NCBI GenBank assembly: GCA_965214585.1
Contig: OZ243957.1
Span: 2,294,001-2,358,000 of the forward strand
Reading direction: 5' to 3'
Origin: JAHCHG01 sp965214585
GTDB taxonomy: Bacteria; Acidobacteriota; Blastocatellia; Pyrinomonadales; Pyrinomonadaceae
DNA: 64,000 nt
Shown: positions 32,675 through 40,901 of the stretch, piece after piece
Numbering within the stretch: the first letter of the stretch is position 1
Layout of the letters: the number at the start of each line of letters is the position of its first letter
Position numbers and translations under genes: made by a program
The notes under the pieces: model-generated
Seen by the model: only the letters and a program-made list of their open reading frames with translations
Database searches by the model: none
Told to the model about the DNA's origin: nothing

Positions 32675-34315
32675 ATGTTGTTTCCTGAAAATGTAAAACC
32701 GGATGCAAAACCCGTTTCGATCAATGCGGAACAGGAAAATTCTTCGGATGAACTCAAGTTTATCACCGAACTCGGCAGAAATCTGCTTTTCAGCGTTCAC
32801 CCGAAAAAAGTTGCCGAGCGCGTGGCGCAGGCGATTCAGCAGAAGACCGGCGCGAAAGTCTGCGTGGTAATTGCCAAACTCGATCATATCGGTTTGGTAA
32901 GTTCGGCGTTTACGAAAGACGACAATCGGGATTCTAATTTTCTGCAAAGAGAGAAGTTCCAAAAATGGCTCGAATTTCTGCCCGCGCAAATCTCTTTTTT
33001 AACTCAAGACGAAGAAGATTTTCTGCTCGATTACGAAAAACACGAAATTGAATATATTTCGCCTCTGCACATCAACGGCGAAGTAAAAGGCGCGGTAATT
33101 GCGGGTTTTGAAAATAAATCGGATTTTTCCGAATCTTCGGCGCGGGTGATTGACGCGGCGACGCAGATGACGGCGATGAGCATAAGTTTATCGGCGCATT
33201 ACGAAGCGGCGATTCACACTTCGATAAATCAGGCGAAGGAAGAACACCGCAAATTTACCGAGATCGTTCTCGACGCTCTGCCCGTTTCGATTTATGTGAT
33301 TGACCGCGATTTCCGCATTGTAACGTGGAATAAACACCGCGAAATAGGAGTTCAGGGAATGCCCAGAGAAGCGGTTATCGGGCGGAATATTTTCGAGGTT
33401 TTATCAAAATATCCGCAAAAGAAATTGCAGAAGGAATTTGAAAGGGCGTTTCAGACGGGAAAAATCGAGCGCATCGAACAGAGAACGACCAACGATAACG
33501 GGACGACAAAACACTGGATGGTCAGCAAAGTTCCGATCAGAGATCGGGAAACGGGCGAAGTTACGCACGTTATCACCGTCGGCGAAGACGTGACGATGCG
33601 CGTCGAGGCGATTCACGCCGTCGGACGCGCCGAAAAACTTGCCGCCGTCGGAAGACTCGCGGCGGGCGTGGTTCACGAAATAAACAATCCGCTGGCGACA
33701 ATTTCCGCCTGCGCTGAATCTCTGGAATCGAGAGTTGCAGAAGGAAGTTTCGGCGAATCGGAAGAAGTCGAGGATTTGAAAGAATATCTCGGTTTGATTC
33801 ACAGCGAAGCGTTTCGCTGTAAATCAATCACGAACAATTTGCTCGATTTCAGCCGGATGCGGACGGGAAACCGTTTTCCGCTTGATGCGGGCGAAATTCT
33901 GCATTCTTCGGCAAGACTGCTCGTTCACCAAAAACGCGGCGAACATATCAAAATCGAATTCGACATTGAAAGCGAACTTCCGCTAATCGAAGCCGATGAA
34001 GGTCAGATTCAGCAGGCGATTATCGCGCTTTCGACCAACGCGATTGACGCGATGCCCGAAGGCGGAACGCTTACTTTTCGGGCGAAGGCGGAAAATAAAC
34101 GCCTGATTTTGGAAATACAAGATACGGGAATCGGCATTGCCTCTGAAAATCTGCCGAAAATCTTCGAGCCTTTTTTCACCACAAAAGAGATCGGCAAAGG
34201 CACGGGACTCGGTTTAGCCGTCTGCTACGGAATCATCACCGATCACGGCGGACGCTTGAGCGTTCGTTCAAATCCGGGCAAAGGCACGATTTTCTCGATT
34301 TTTCTGCCGATTTAA
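32675..34315 (+). CDS. Sensor histidine kinase (GAF-PAS-HisKA-HATPase)
   Basis: 546 aa, no membrane segments, so it senses inside the cell. A GAF-like domain (about 30-170) is followed by a PAS domain (about 200-310: LDALPVSIYVIDRDFRIVTWN). Next is the phospho-acceptor H in AAGVVHEINNPLATIS (about 333), and then an ATPase domain with N (ALSTNAIDAMPEGG), G1 (DTGIGIA), F and G2 (GTGLGLAVCYG) boxes. It resembles NtrB-type kinases. The response regulator gene 146 bp downstream is its natural partner. Confidence 0.95.
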   Translation: MLFPENVKPDAKPVSINAEQENSSDELKFITELGRNLLFSVHPKKVAERVAQAIQQKTGAKVCVVIAKLDHIGLVSSAFTKDDNRDSNFLQREKFQKWLEFLPAQISFLTQDEEDFLLDYEKHEIEYISPLHINGEVKGAVIAGFENKSDFSESSARVIDAATQMTAMSISLSAHYEAAIHTSINQAKEEHRKFTEIVLDALPVSIYVIDRDFRIVTWNKHREIGVQGMPREAVIGRNIFEVLSKYPQKKLQKEFERAFQTGKIERIEQRTTNDNGTTKHWMVSKVPIRDRETGEVTHVITVGEDVTMRVEAIHAVGRAEKLAAVGRLAAGVVHEINNPLATISACAESLESRVAEGSFGESEEVEDLKEYLGLIHSEAFRCKSITNNLLDFSRMRTGNRFPLDAGEILHSSARLLVHQKRGEHIKIEFDIESELPLIEADEGQIQQAIIALSTNAIDAMPEGGTLTFRAKAENKRLILEIQDTGIGIASENLPKIFEPFFTTKEIGKGTGLGLAVCYGIITDHGGRLSVRSNPGKGTIFSIFLPI

Positions 34316-34427
34316 GAGTTCGGAGAGTTCGGAGAGTTCGGAGAGTTAGAAAATTTAATGAAATTACCATTCACATAAATTGTAATCCTTTAACTCTCCA
34401 AACTCTCTAAACTCCCTAAACTCTCAA
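34316..34427. repeat. Inverted repeat made of GAGTTCGGA words
   Basis: GAGTTCGGAGAGTTCGGAGA (9-base period) on the left and TAACTCTCCAAACTCTCTAA on the right, between kinase and regulator genes. In the operon transcript it would form a long hairpin and may tune the ratio of the two proteins. Confidence 0.88.
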
Positions 34428-34461
34428 AACTAAAAAAGACCTCTGAACTAAAAAAAATATT

Positions 34462-35856
34462 ATGGCAAAACTATTGGTAGTTGACGACGAAAAAAATCTG
34501 CGCCTTGTCGTGCAGAAAGAGATGAGCCGTCAGGGACACGAAGTTGAAACGGCGGAAAACGGCGAAGCGGCTTGGGAAAAACTCGAACGGCAGGATTTTG
34601 ATGTCGTGTTGTGCGATATAAATATGCCGCGTCTGGACGGTATCGGTTTAATCAGGCGAATGGACGAAAAGATTCAGAATCCGCCGGAAATCATAATGCT
34701 GACCGGGCAGGCGACGGTTGAATCGGCAATCGAGGCGATGAAACTCGGCGCGTATGATTATCTGACGAAACCTTACCGCATTACTGAACTCGCCGCGCTT
34801 GTAACGCAAGCCGCCGATAAGCAGCAGCTGAAAATTGACAATCAGCGGCTTCGCGCACAAATCAGCCGGACGCACAAGGATTTGCCCGATATTATTGCCG
34901 AATCGCCGCAGATGAAGGAAGTTTTACGCCTCGTCAAAAGGGTCGCGCATTCGGACACATCGGTTTTAATTACGGGCGAATCGGGAACGGGCAAGGAACT
35001 TATCGCGCAGGCGATTCACCGGCTCAGTCCGCGCGTCGAAGATTCTTTTATAGATTTAAATTGCGCGGCACTTCAGGATACTCTGCTCGAATCCGAACTT
35101 TTCGGACACGAAGCGGGCGCGTTTTCCGGCGCGAGAGTTCGCAAACTCGGACTTTTTGAACTTGCCGATCACGGAACGCTTTTTCTCGACGAAGTAATGG
35201 AAATGCCTTCGCATCTGCAATCGAAATTGCTCCGCGCTCTGGAAACGCGCTCATTTTTCAGAGTCGGCGGCGTGAAAAAAGTTGATGTTGACGTGCGCCT
35301 TGTGGCGGCGACAAACCGCAATCCGCAAGAATCAATCGCGGAAGGCGTTTTTCGCGCCGATCTGCTTTATCGGATCAACAGTTTTGAAATACACATTCCG
35401 CCGCTGCGCCAAAGACGCGAAGACATCGAACCGCTTTCCAGACATCTCCTGCAAAAAATCGCCGGAGCAAACGCGCCCGAAATCGCCACGAAAGCCCTCG
35501 ACGCGCTCGTTTCATACAATTGGACGGGCAACGTCCGCCAACTCAGAAATTGTCTGGAACGCGCCTTTTTGCTTGCTGATAACGACGAAATTACGATCAA
35601 GGAACTTCCGCCCGAAGTCGTCTATAAAACAGTTGAGCCGAAAATTTCGGTCAGCTATAATTCTCCGCAGGAAAACCAGCCGGGCAATTTTCAAAACTCG
35701 AATCCGGCAAATCTAAAAGATGTCGAACGCCGCCAAATCTTAAACGCCCTTGAGCAAACCGGCTGGCATCGCGGCAAAACCGCCGAAATTCTCGGCATTT
35801 CTTCATCAACGCTTTACCGCCGCCTGCGCGAATACGATTTGAATGTCAGACAATGA
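34462..35856 (+). CDS. Sigma-54-dependent response regulator (NtrC family)
   Basis: 464 aa. The receiver domain has VDDEKN near the start, the phosphorylated Asp in VVLCDINMPRLDG (about 52), T in MLTGQA and K in YLTKPY. The AAA+ domain has Walker A GESGTGKEL (about 174), the sigma-54 contact loop as GAFSGA (Ser in place of the usual Thr), and Walker B TLFLDEV. The end is a Fis-type helix-turn-helix (GKTAEILGISSSTLYRRLREY). It activates sigma-54 promoters when phosphorylated by the kinase encoded upstream. Confidence 0.95.
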   Translation: MAKLLVVDDEKNLRLVVQKEMSRQGHEVETAENGEAAWEKLERQDFDVVLCDINMPRLDGIGLIRRMDEKIQNPPEIIMLTGQATVESAIEAMKLGAYDYLTKPYRITELAALVTQAADKQQLKIDNQRLRAQISRTHKDLPDIIAESPQMKEVLRLVKRVAHSDTSVLITGESGTGKELIAQAIHRLSPRVEDSFIDLNCAALQDTLLESELFGHEAGAFSGARVRKLGLFELADHGTLFLDEVMEMPSHLQSKLLRALETRSFFRVGGVKKVDVDVRLVAATNRNPQESIAEGVFRADLLYRINSFEIHIPPLRQRREDIEPLSRHLLQKIAGANAPEIATKALDALVSYNWTGNVRQLRNCLERAFLLADNDEITIKELPPEVVYKTVEPKISVSYNSPQENQPGNFQNSNPANLKDVERRQILNALEQTGWHRGKTAEILGISSSTLYRRLREYDLNVRQ

Positions 35857-35921
35857 GGTAAAAAGTAAAAAGAGTTTCTGAATAAATTTTCAATTGATCT
35901 TTTTAGAAAGTTTATTATGAC

Positions 35922-36240
35922 CAATAGCTCAGACATTTTTTATAAATTGCCACGAGTTTATATAATTTGAAAAATAGATACCGTAAAAAACGCGAAGCGG
36001 ACTGGAGCGCAAGCGTCCCGCTTGCAACCGTCGCGCCAGCGGCGGAAAATCGTTGGAAGAGTAGAAGTTTAGAATTATAACGATTTTTTCGCGCTCTGCG
36101 CTCATTGCAAGCGGGGACGATTGCGCCAGTCGCTTCGCACCAAAATCGAATAAATTTTTATTGCAGCATTTATTTTTCAAAGACCATTAATCGAAAGCAA
36201 TTCATAAAAACTGAAAATCTAAAAACTGTCCGAACTACTG
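35922..36240. repeat. Nested palindrome, AGTTCGGACA outer arms and GC-rich core
   Basis: Outer arms AATAGCTCAGACATTTTTT and AAAAACTGTCCGAACTA enclose a GC-rich palindrome (35992-36140: GCGAAGCGGACTGGAGCGCA against GATTGCGCCAGTCGCTTCGC). The outer arms match those of the element at 52663-52830. The inner arm matches a segment inside the M1 aminopeptidase gene (60350-60401). It fills most of the 552-bp gap before the DUF885 gene; a short open frame across it (35929-36180 minus) is only a translation of the repeat. Confidence 0.8.
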
Positions 36241-36315
36241 TTACGACAGAATTTTAAAGTATGAAAATTCCAAGTTTATAGCTGCAATATGAAGAATATT
36301 ATTTAAACTGCCTTT

Positions 36316-36350
36316 AAAAGCGTCGTTTTTTTTGACCGACGCTTTTTTTG
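36316..36350 (+). terminator. Rho-independent terminator
   Basis: AAAGCGTCG and CGACGCTTT form a 9-bp stem followed by seven T, about 480 bp after the response regulator and 60 bp before the next gene. Confidence 0.8.
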
Positions 36351-36408
36351 TTGTATGCTCTAAAGTATTCTTTCGCAAAAAAAAATCTGATACAAAGGAG
36401 AACTTTCA

Positions 36409-38181
36409 ATGAAACTGCTGACTTTAATTTTCGTAATTTGCGCGTGTTTTTCTCACGCATTTGCACAAACCGATAAATCGAATAATAATGAAACAACGAA
36501 ACAACTTTATAAAATTTTCGATGCCGAATGGGAAAAAAATTTAAAGGAAAATCCGACGTTCGCTTCGAGTTTGGGCGATAAACGCTACAACGATAAATGG
36601 GGCGATTATTCGATTGCGTGGTTTGAAAGGCGGCACAAAGAAGATATTGCGACGCTCGAAAAGATCAAAAAAATAGACCGTTCGCAACTTTCTGTTTCCG
36701 ACCGGCTTAATTACGATCTTTTCAAAAAAGATTACGAGCAGAACATTGAAAATTTCAAATTCAAAGATCATCTGCTGCCGATAAATCAGCGCGGCGGAAT
36801 CCAGACGCTGAACAATCTGGCAAATTCTCTGCAATTTAAAACGCTCAAGGATTACAAAGACTGGCTCGCTCGTCTGAAAGCGTTTCCGACGCAGATGGAG
36901 CAGACGATTGCGCGGATGAAGGAAGGCAAACGGCTGAAAATTATGTGGGCGAAAAAGGTTCTGGAGCGCGTGCCGAATCAGATTGACGCGCAGATCGTTG
37001 AAAATCCCGAAGACAGTCCGTTTTTCAAACCTTTCAAAAATTTTCCCGATTCGATTTCGGAATCTGACCGAAAAGAATTGATCGGCGATGCGAAATTTAC
37101 GATTGAAAACAAGATCATTCCCGAATATAAAAAATTCAAGACCTTTTTTGAAAACGAATATATGCCCGCCGCGTATCCGAACGCCGGAATCTGGCAGCAT
37201 CCGTCGGGCGAAGAGTATTATTCGTATCTCGCGCGTTCTTACACGACGACTTCGATGACACCGAAAGAAATTCACGAAAAAGGTTTATCGGAAGTCAAAC
37301 GCATTCGCCAAGAAATGGAGAAAATAAAAACGCAGGTCGGATTTAAGGGAACTTTGCAGGAATTTTTCGAGTTTTTGCGAACCGACGAGCAATTTTTTTA
37401 CAAAACGCCGAAAGAACTGCTCGACGGCTACCGCGCGATCTCAAAACGAATTGATCCCGAAGTCGCCAAAGTCTTCCGCACAATGCCCCGAATGCCTTAC
37501 GGCGTGATTCCGATTCCCGACAACATCGCGCCCGACACGACGACCGCATATTACAGCCGCCCCGCCGCCGACGGTTCGCGTCCCGGCTATTATTACGTCA
37601 ATTTATACAAACCCGAAACGCGCCCGAAATGGGAAATGATGGCACTCTCGATTCACGAAGCCGTTCCCGGACATCATCTGCAAATCGCGCTTCAGCAAGA
37701 ACTCGGCGAAGTTCCGAACTTCCGCAAATACGGCGGCTACACGGCGTTCACCGAAGGTTGGGGACTTTACAGCGAAAGTCTGGGCGAAGATATGGGACTT
37801 TACGACGATCCTTACGACAAATTCGGACAATTAACCTACGAAATGTGGCGAGCCGTGCGTTTGGTGGTTGATACGGGAATTCACTATTTCAAATGGGACA
37901 GACAGCGGGCGATTGATTTTTTCACGGACAACGCCGCGAAAACCGAACAGGATATTGTCAACGAAATTGACCGCTACATTTCAAATCCCGGACAAGCATT
38001 AGCTTACAAAATCGGCGAACTGAAAATAAAAGAACTCCGCCAAAAATCCAAACGCGAATTGGGCGACAAATTCGACATCAAAGCATTCCACGATGTCGTG
38101 CTTTTATCGGGCGCAGTTCCGCTTGATATTTTGGAGCGAAATGTTGACGAATGGATTAAAAATCAGAAAACGGCAAACTAA
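36409..38181 (+). CDS. Exported DUF885 family metallopeptidase-like protein
   Basis: 590 aa with a signal peptide (ending HAFAQ, about 20). The family hallmark HEAVPGHHLQ (about residue 420) gives zinc-ligand histidines in an HExxxGH arrangement, and FTEGWGLYSESLG supplies the next Glu. DUF885 proteins behave as carboxypeptidase- or dipeptidase-like enzymes where tested. Start supported by AAAGGAGAAC. The zeta-toxin gene begins 6 bp downstream. Confidence 0.92.
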   Translation: MKLLTLIFVICACFSHAFAQTDKSNNNETTKQLYKIFDAEWEKNLKENPTFASSLGDKRYNDKWGDYSIAWFERRHKEDIATLEKIKKIDRSQLSVSDRLNYDLFKKDYEQNIENFKFKDHLLPINQRGGIQTLNNLANSLQFKTLKDYKDWLARLKAFPTQMEQTIARMKEGKRLKIMWAKKVLERVPNQIDAQIVENPEDSPFFKPFKNFPDSISESDRKELIGDAKFTIENKIIPEYKKFKTFFENEYMPAAYPNAGIWQHPSGEEYYSYLARSYTTTSMTPKEIHEKGLSEVKRIRQEMEKIKTQVGFKGTLQEFFEFLRTDEQFFYKTPKELLDGYRAISKRIDPEVAKVFRTMPRMPYGVIPIPDNIAPDTTTAYYSRPAADGSRPGYYYVNLYKPETRPKWEMMALSIHEAVPGHHLQIALQQELGEVPNFRKYGGYTAFTEGWGLYSESLGEDMGLYDDPYDKFGQLTYEMWRAVRLVVDTGIHYFKWDRQRAIDFFTDNAAKTEQDIVNEIDRYISNPGQALAYKIGELKIKELRQKSKRELGDKFDIKAFHDVVLLSGAVPLDILERNVDEWIKNQKTAN

Positions 38182-38187
38182 ATTTTA

Positions 38188-38769
38188 ATGTCTGAAAATC
38201 CGATTAAAGAAATAATAATCGTCGCCGGAGCGAATGGAGTCGGAAAAACTACATTCGCTCAGGAATTTTTAGATCAATATCCGCACTACGAATATTTAAA
38301 CGCCGATGAGATCGCCAAAGAAATTTCGCCCGAAAATCCGCAGGCAAAACAATTTCGCGCGGGAAAGATTTTCTTTGAAAGATTAAACAAATTTATCGAG
38401 CAGGGAAAATCCTGCGTCGTCGAAAGCACACTTTCGGGACGATATTTGATAAAGTTTATCGGCAAGATCAAAGAGCAACATTATCAAACGACGCTTGCGT
38501 TCATTTTTGTTGATTCGCCCGAAATTTCGATTGAACGCATTGCCGGACGGGTTAAAAAAGGCGGACATTTTGTTCCCGAAGAAGATGTGCGAAGACGTTT
38601 TGTGCGCGGCAGAGAAAATTTTTGGAACATTTATAAAAATCCGGTTGATCGCTGGAATTTGATCTATAATTCTCAAGGCGAATTTAGAGAAATCGCTTTT
38701 GGTGAAAAAGATACTCCGAAAATAACAGACGAAAATTTGTTCAACGATTTTATTGAAAACTTGAAATGA
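38188..38769 (+). CDS. Zeta-toxin family kinase
   Basis: 193 aa. Walker A GANGVGKTTFA (about 14-24), YLNADEIAKEI with the catalytic/substrate Asp, CVVESTLSG, and R residues in ERIAGRVKKGGHFVPEEDVRRRF that bind phosphate. Zeta toxins phosphorylate UDP-N-acetylglucosamine and so block cell-wall synthesis. This compact chromosomal form is typical of those paired with small antitoxins. Its stop overlaps the next start (ATGA). Confidence 0.9.
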   Translation: MSENPIKEIIIVAGANGVGKTTFAQEFLDQYPHYEYLNADEIAKEISPENPQAKQFRAGKIFFERLNKFIEQGKSCVVESTLSGRYLIKFIGKIKEQHYQTTLAFIFVDSPEISIERIAGRVKKGGHFVPEEDVRRRFVRGRENFWNIYKNPVDRWNLIYNSQGEFREIAFGEKDTPKITDENLFNDFIENLK

Positions 38770-38963
38770 AAAAAGAAAAAAAAATCAGCCTTGAAACATA
38801 CGAAAAAACAATGGAAATTGTCCGCATCGGTAACATCGCCGTCCGCAAGGCGCGGGAAGAAAATCGCAGACTCGGCATTCCGAATGTTTACGGACGCGAC
38901 GGGAAAATTATTTACGAAATGCCTGATGGCGAGATTGTTGTCAAAGAAATTGAAGGCGATTAA
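38766..38963 (+). CDS. Small partner (probable antitoxin) of the zeta-type kinase
   Basis: 65 aa, Lys/Glu-rich, one helix (LETYEKTMEIVRIGNIAVRK) then IPNVYGRDGKIIYEMPDGEI. The 4-bp overlap with the toxin gene and small charged form suggest an antitoxin, though it follows rather than precedes the toxin. A terminator comes directly after it. Confidence 0.72.
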   Translation: MKKEKKISLETYEKTMEIVRIGNIAVRKAREENRRLGIPNVYGRDGKIIYEMPDGEIVVKEIEGD

Positions 38964-38969
38964 AAAAGT

Positions 38970-39006
38970 AAATCTAAACCTTTTCGGCAGTTTTAGATTT
39001 TTTTTG
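38970..39006 (+). terminator. Rho-independent terminator after the zeta pair
   Basis: AAATCTAAA and TTTAGATTT form the stem, followed by a run of T (39000-39005). Confidence 0.75.
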
Positions 39007-39365
39007 TTTCGGATTGTTTATGTAATATGTTTCAACCGTGCCGGAAACATTCTGATAGAAACTCCATTTTACTTTTTGGCGTAATTTCTTACCGAAAATC
39101 GTTTTCGCACGCTCTTTATAAAAGACTAGCTTTGGGTGTCAAGAGTCTTTGAACTTCACAAACTTGAACTTTCAAAGCTCCCTGTCCTAAATTGGTTCTT
39201 CCATTGATTTCAGCAAAAAGAATAATAATTGTTGAATTTAAATAACCTAATAATCCAATAGATTTTTTCTTGTCATTGAAGAAAATATCAAATAATTCAC
39301 AATCAGGTTTATTACTGATCGGCACGATATTTGCTCAATCAGTTTTGTGAAGATTTTAAGATTTT

Positions 39366-39595
39366 TGCCCGCTGAATACGCGGAAAGACGCGGAAATATT
39401 GTAAATTTAGTAATCGGTCAGTCATAAGTTGGAAATAAGAAAAGTCAGCAGCGTCGTGCGTGAGCCGATTGGTTAATGCAGTTATGGCGAGCTCATCGGC
39501 TCACCTCGGACGCTGCTGACAAGAATCTCAACTTATAACTGACCGATTACTAAATCTCTTTCTTTTTCTGCGCTTTTCCGCGTTTTCAGCGGGCA
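39366..39595. repeat. Outer word-like inverted repeat, interrupted by a MITE
   Basis: TGCCCGCTGAATACGCGGAA on the left is the near complement of TTCCGCGTTTTCAGCGGGCA on the right. The arms continue inwards to the mobile palindrome at 39410-39550. It looks like a word-type palindrome into whose loop the MITE later jumped. Confidence 0.75.
39410..39550. mobile_element. 141-bp MITE with GTAA termini
   Basis: Terminal inverted repeats GTAATCGGTCAGTCATAAGT and its counterpart at the right end; inner arms GTCAGCAGCGTC/GACGCTGCTGAC; no coding capacity. The flanks TAAATTTA and TAAATCTC are near-identical 8-mers, as expected from an 8-bp target duplication. A second copy is at 56850-56980 in the opposite orientation. 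GTAA ends with 8-bp duplications are known for the IS66 family, so a related transposase may move it (inference). Confidence 0.78.
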
Positions 39596-39992
39596 TATTT
39601 TTCTTGTTTTCAAATCGAGCAATCTCTATACTGCTCAGTAATGAATCAAGATACACTTTTGGACTGCCATTTTGAAAAGTTACATATCTGTCATTGATAA
39701 TATAAATCCAAGCAACAGCATCACCAAATTCTCTTTTTCCTAAATCATACCAATTTTCTTTGCTTGAAAAAGTTGGGCGTATATTATAGTTCTTCTTTTC
39801 CCCGCTTGAAAATTTTGCGGTCAGTTCCGCCGGTTTCAACATCGGGAAAACCCAAATCGAGATTATTCTTATCAATAATCTCACGCATCCAAGCCATCAA
39901 AATCGCCACGCCGCTTCTTTCCGTTAAGTGAGTTTTGCCTGTGTTTTTCATAATTTATTTGATTTTATCCGTAAATTAAAAATTTCACAAAA

Positions 39993-40029
39993 GAAACGGC
40001 AAATCGAAAACGATTCGATTTGCCGTTTC
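39993..40029. terminator. Hairpin, probable bidirectional terminator
   Basis: GAAACGGCAAATCGA pairs perfectly with TCGATTTGCCGTTTC across seven bases. It is the second hairpin downstream of the ferritin-like genes. Confidence 0.65.
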
Positions 40030-40041
40030 CCGAAATTAAAA

Positions 40042-40077
40042 AAAAAGCGAGCCGAAACGAAATTCGGCTCGCTTTTT
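40042..40077 (-). terminator. Rho-independent terminator of the ferritin-like operon
   Basis: A 14-bp perfect stem (AAAAAGCGAGCCGA with TCGGCTCGCTTTTT) and, on the minus strand, a long T-run. It lies 27 bp after the stop at 40104. Confidence 0.88.
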
Positions 40078-40103
40078 CCGAGTGATAAAAAATTCACGCT
40101 TTA

Positions 40104-40901
40104 CTAACTTTTAATAAATAAACCGGCGATATTAAGCACTTGATTTTTTGACAGAGGTTCATCAAATGCCTGCGTAATTGTTGCCTGCGACAATTTGGCA
40201 AGCGACATTAGATTTGCCAAATCCACTCCGCCTTCCGACGTTTTGCGGTCGGCGAAATAAACCGGATCGGCGGCGGCGGGAAGCGTGCCGCGCGAATCGT
40301 TTGTGATCCACGCCTTTTCGCCGCGAATTCTTCGGACTTCCGCCGCGTGTCTGGCTTCGACGGAATGAATCTGCAATGCGGTTGTCAGAATTTTCGCGTT
40401 GGATTTCAGATTTCCCGCTTGTCCTTTGTAAGCGCGAACGCCCGTGTCTTCAAAGGCTTGCGACAGGGCAAGAAATGTCTGGTAATTTCTGAACACATCG
40501 CCGAATGTTCCGCCCGCCGTAAAGTCAAAATTCGGTTTTTTTGCGGCTTCGTCGCCGAGAACCGATTTTAAAAGTTTGACGTGCGCGGTTTCGTGTTTGC
40601 TGATCTGTCCGAAAACATCTCTCGTCGCCGCCGGAATCAAGCCCGAACTGTTCATTCCCATTCGGTAAAATTCGTCTTCAAGATATTCGAGCGTCAAGGC
40701 GAAATTCAAAACGTCCCTGATGTCTTCGGGAAGCTGTTTGCCTTGCCCGAAAGCAGTTCCGGCAAGAACTCCGGTTGAAATAATCGTTGTCGCCAACGCG
40801 CCCGTTTTTGCATTAGCTTTAGCGATATTTTCCTTATCGCGTGTCATAAATCCGACAATATCGGAATCGAGTTTATCTAAAAGTGTCTTTTCGCTGTTCA
40901 T
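40104..40901 (-). CDS. Ferritin-like domain protein 1
   Basis: 265 aa. The helical ferritin-like domain (DUF4439/desiccation-related type) has ALTLEYLEDEFYRMG with the E-x-x-E pair, SKHETAHVKLLK with E-x-x-H, and later HSVEARHAAEVR with E-x-x-H. These are the classical diiron ligands, so metal binding is likely. The N-terminus has a hydrophobic stretch (TGALATTIISTGVLAGTAFG, about 31-50) that may anchor or export it. It starts 4 bp inside the stop of its paralogue upstream (ATGA) and must be co-translated. Confidence 0.9.
   Translation of the reverse strand: MNSEKTLLDKLDSDIVGFMTRDKENIAKANAKTGALATTIISTGVLAGTAFGQGKQLPEDIRDVLNFALTLEYLEDEFYRMGMNSSGLIPAATRDVFGQISKHETAHVKLLKSVLGDEAAKKPNFDFTAGGTFGDVFRNYQTFLALSQAFEDTGVRAYKGQAGNLKSNAKILTTALQIHSVEARHAAEVRRIRGEKAWITNDSRGTLPAAADPVYFADRKTSEGGVDLANLMSLAKLSQATITQAFDEPLSKNQVLNIAGLFIKS

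Larger units (their letters stand above)
39116..39951 (-). pseudogene. Degraded N6-adenine DNA methylase/restriction enzyme gene
   Basis: Three pieces on the minus strand belong to one former gene. The start (39784-39951) reads HLTERSGVAILMAWMREII and GFPDVETGGTDRK, typical of the N-terminus of large restriction-methylase proteins. Part of the C-terminal region (about 39600-39840, other frame) has NWYDLGKREFG and VYLDS. The end (39116-39325, third frame) has LNSTIIILFAEINGRTNLGQ, the usual target-recognition end of Eco57I/PglX-like methylases. The central catalytic part is missing and palindromic elements sit between the last two pieces. This is a dead gene. Confidence 0.75.

Noticed and set aside
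35929..36180. Open frame of 83 codons on the minus strand
   Set aside because: It is a translation of the nested palindrome, with no ribosome site or protein-like composition. Its LAMSAERE peptide is only of interest as a match to the M1 insert.
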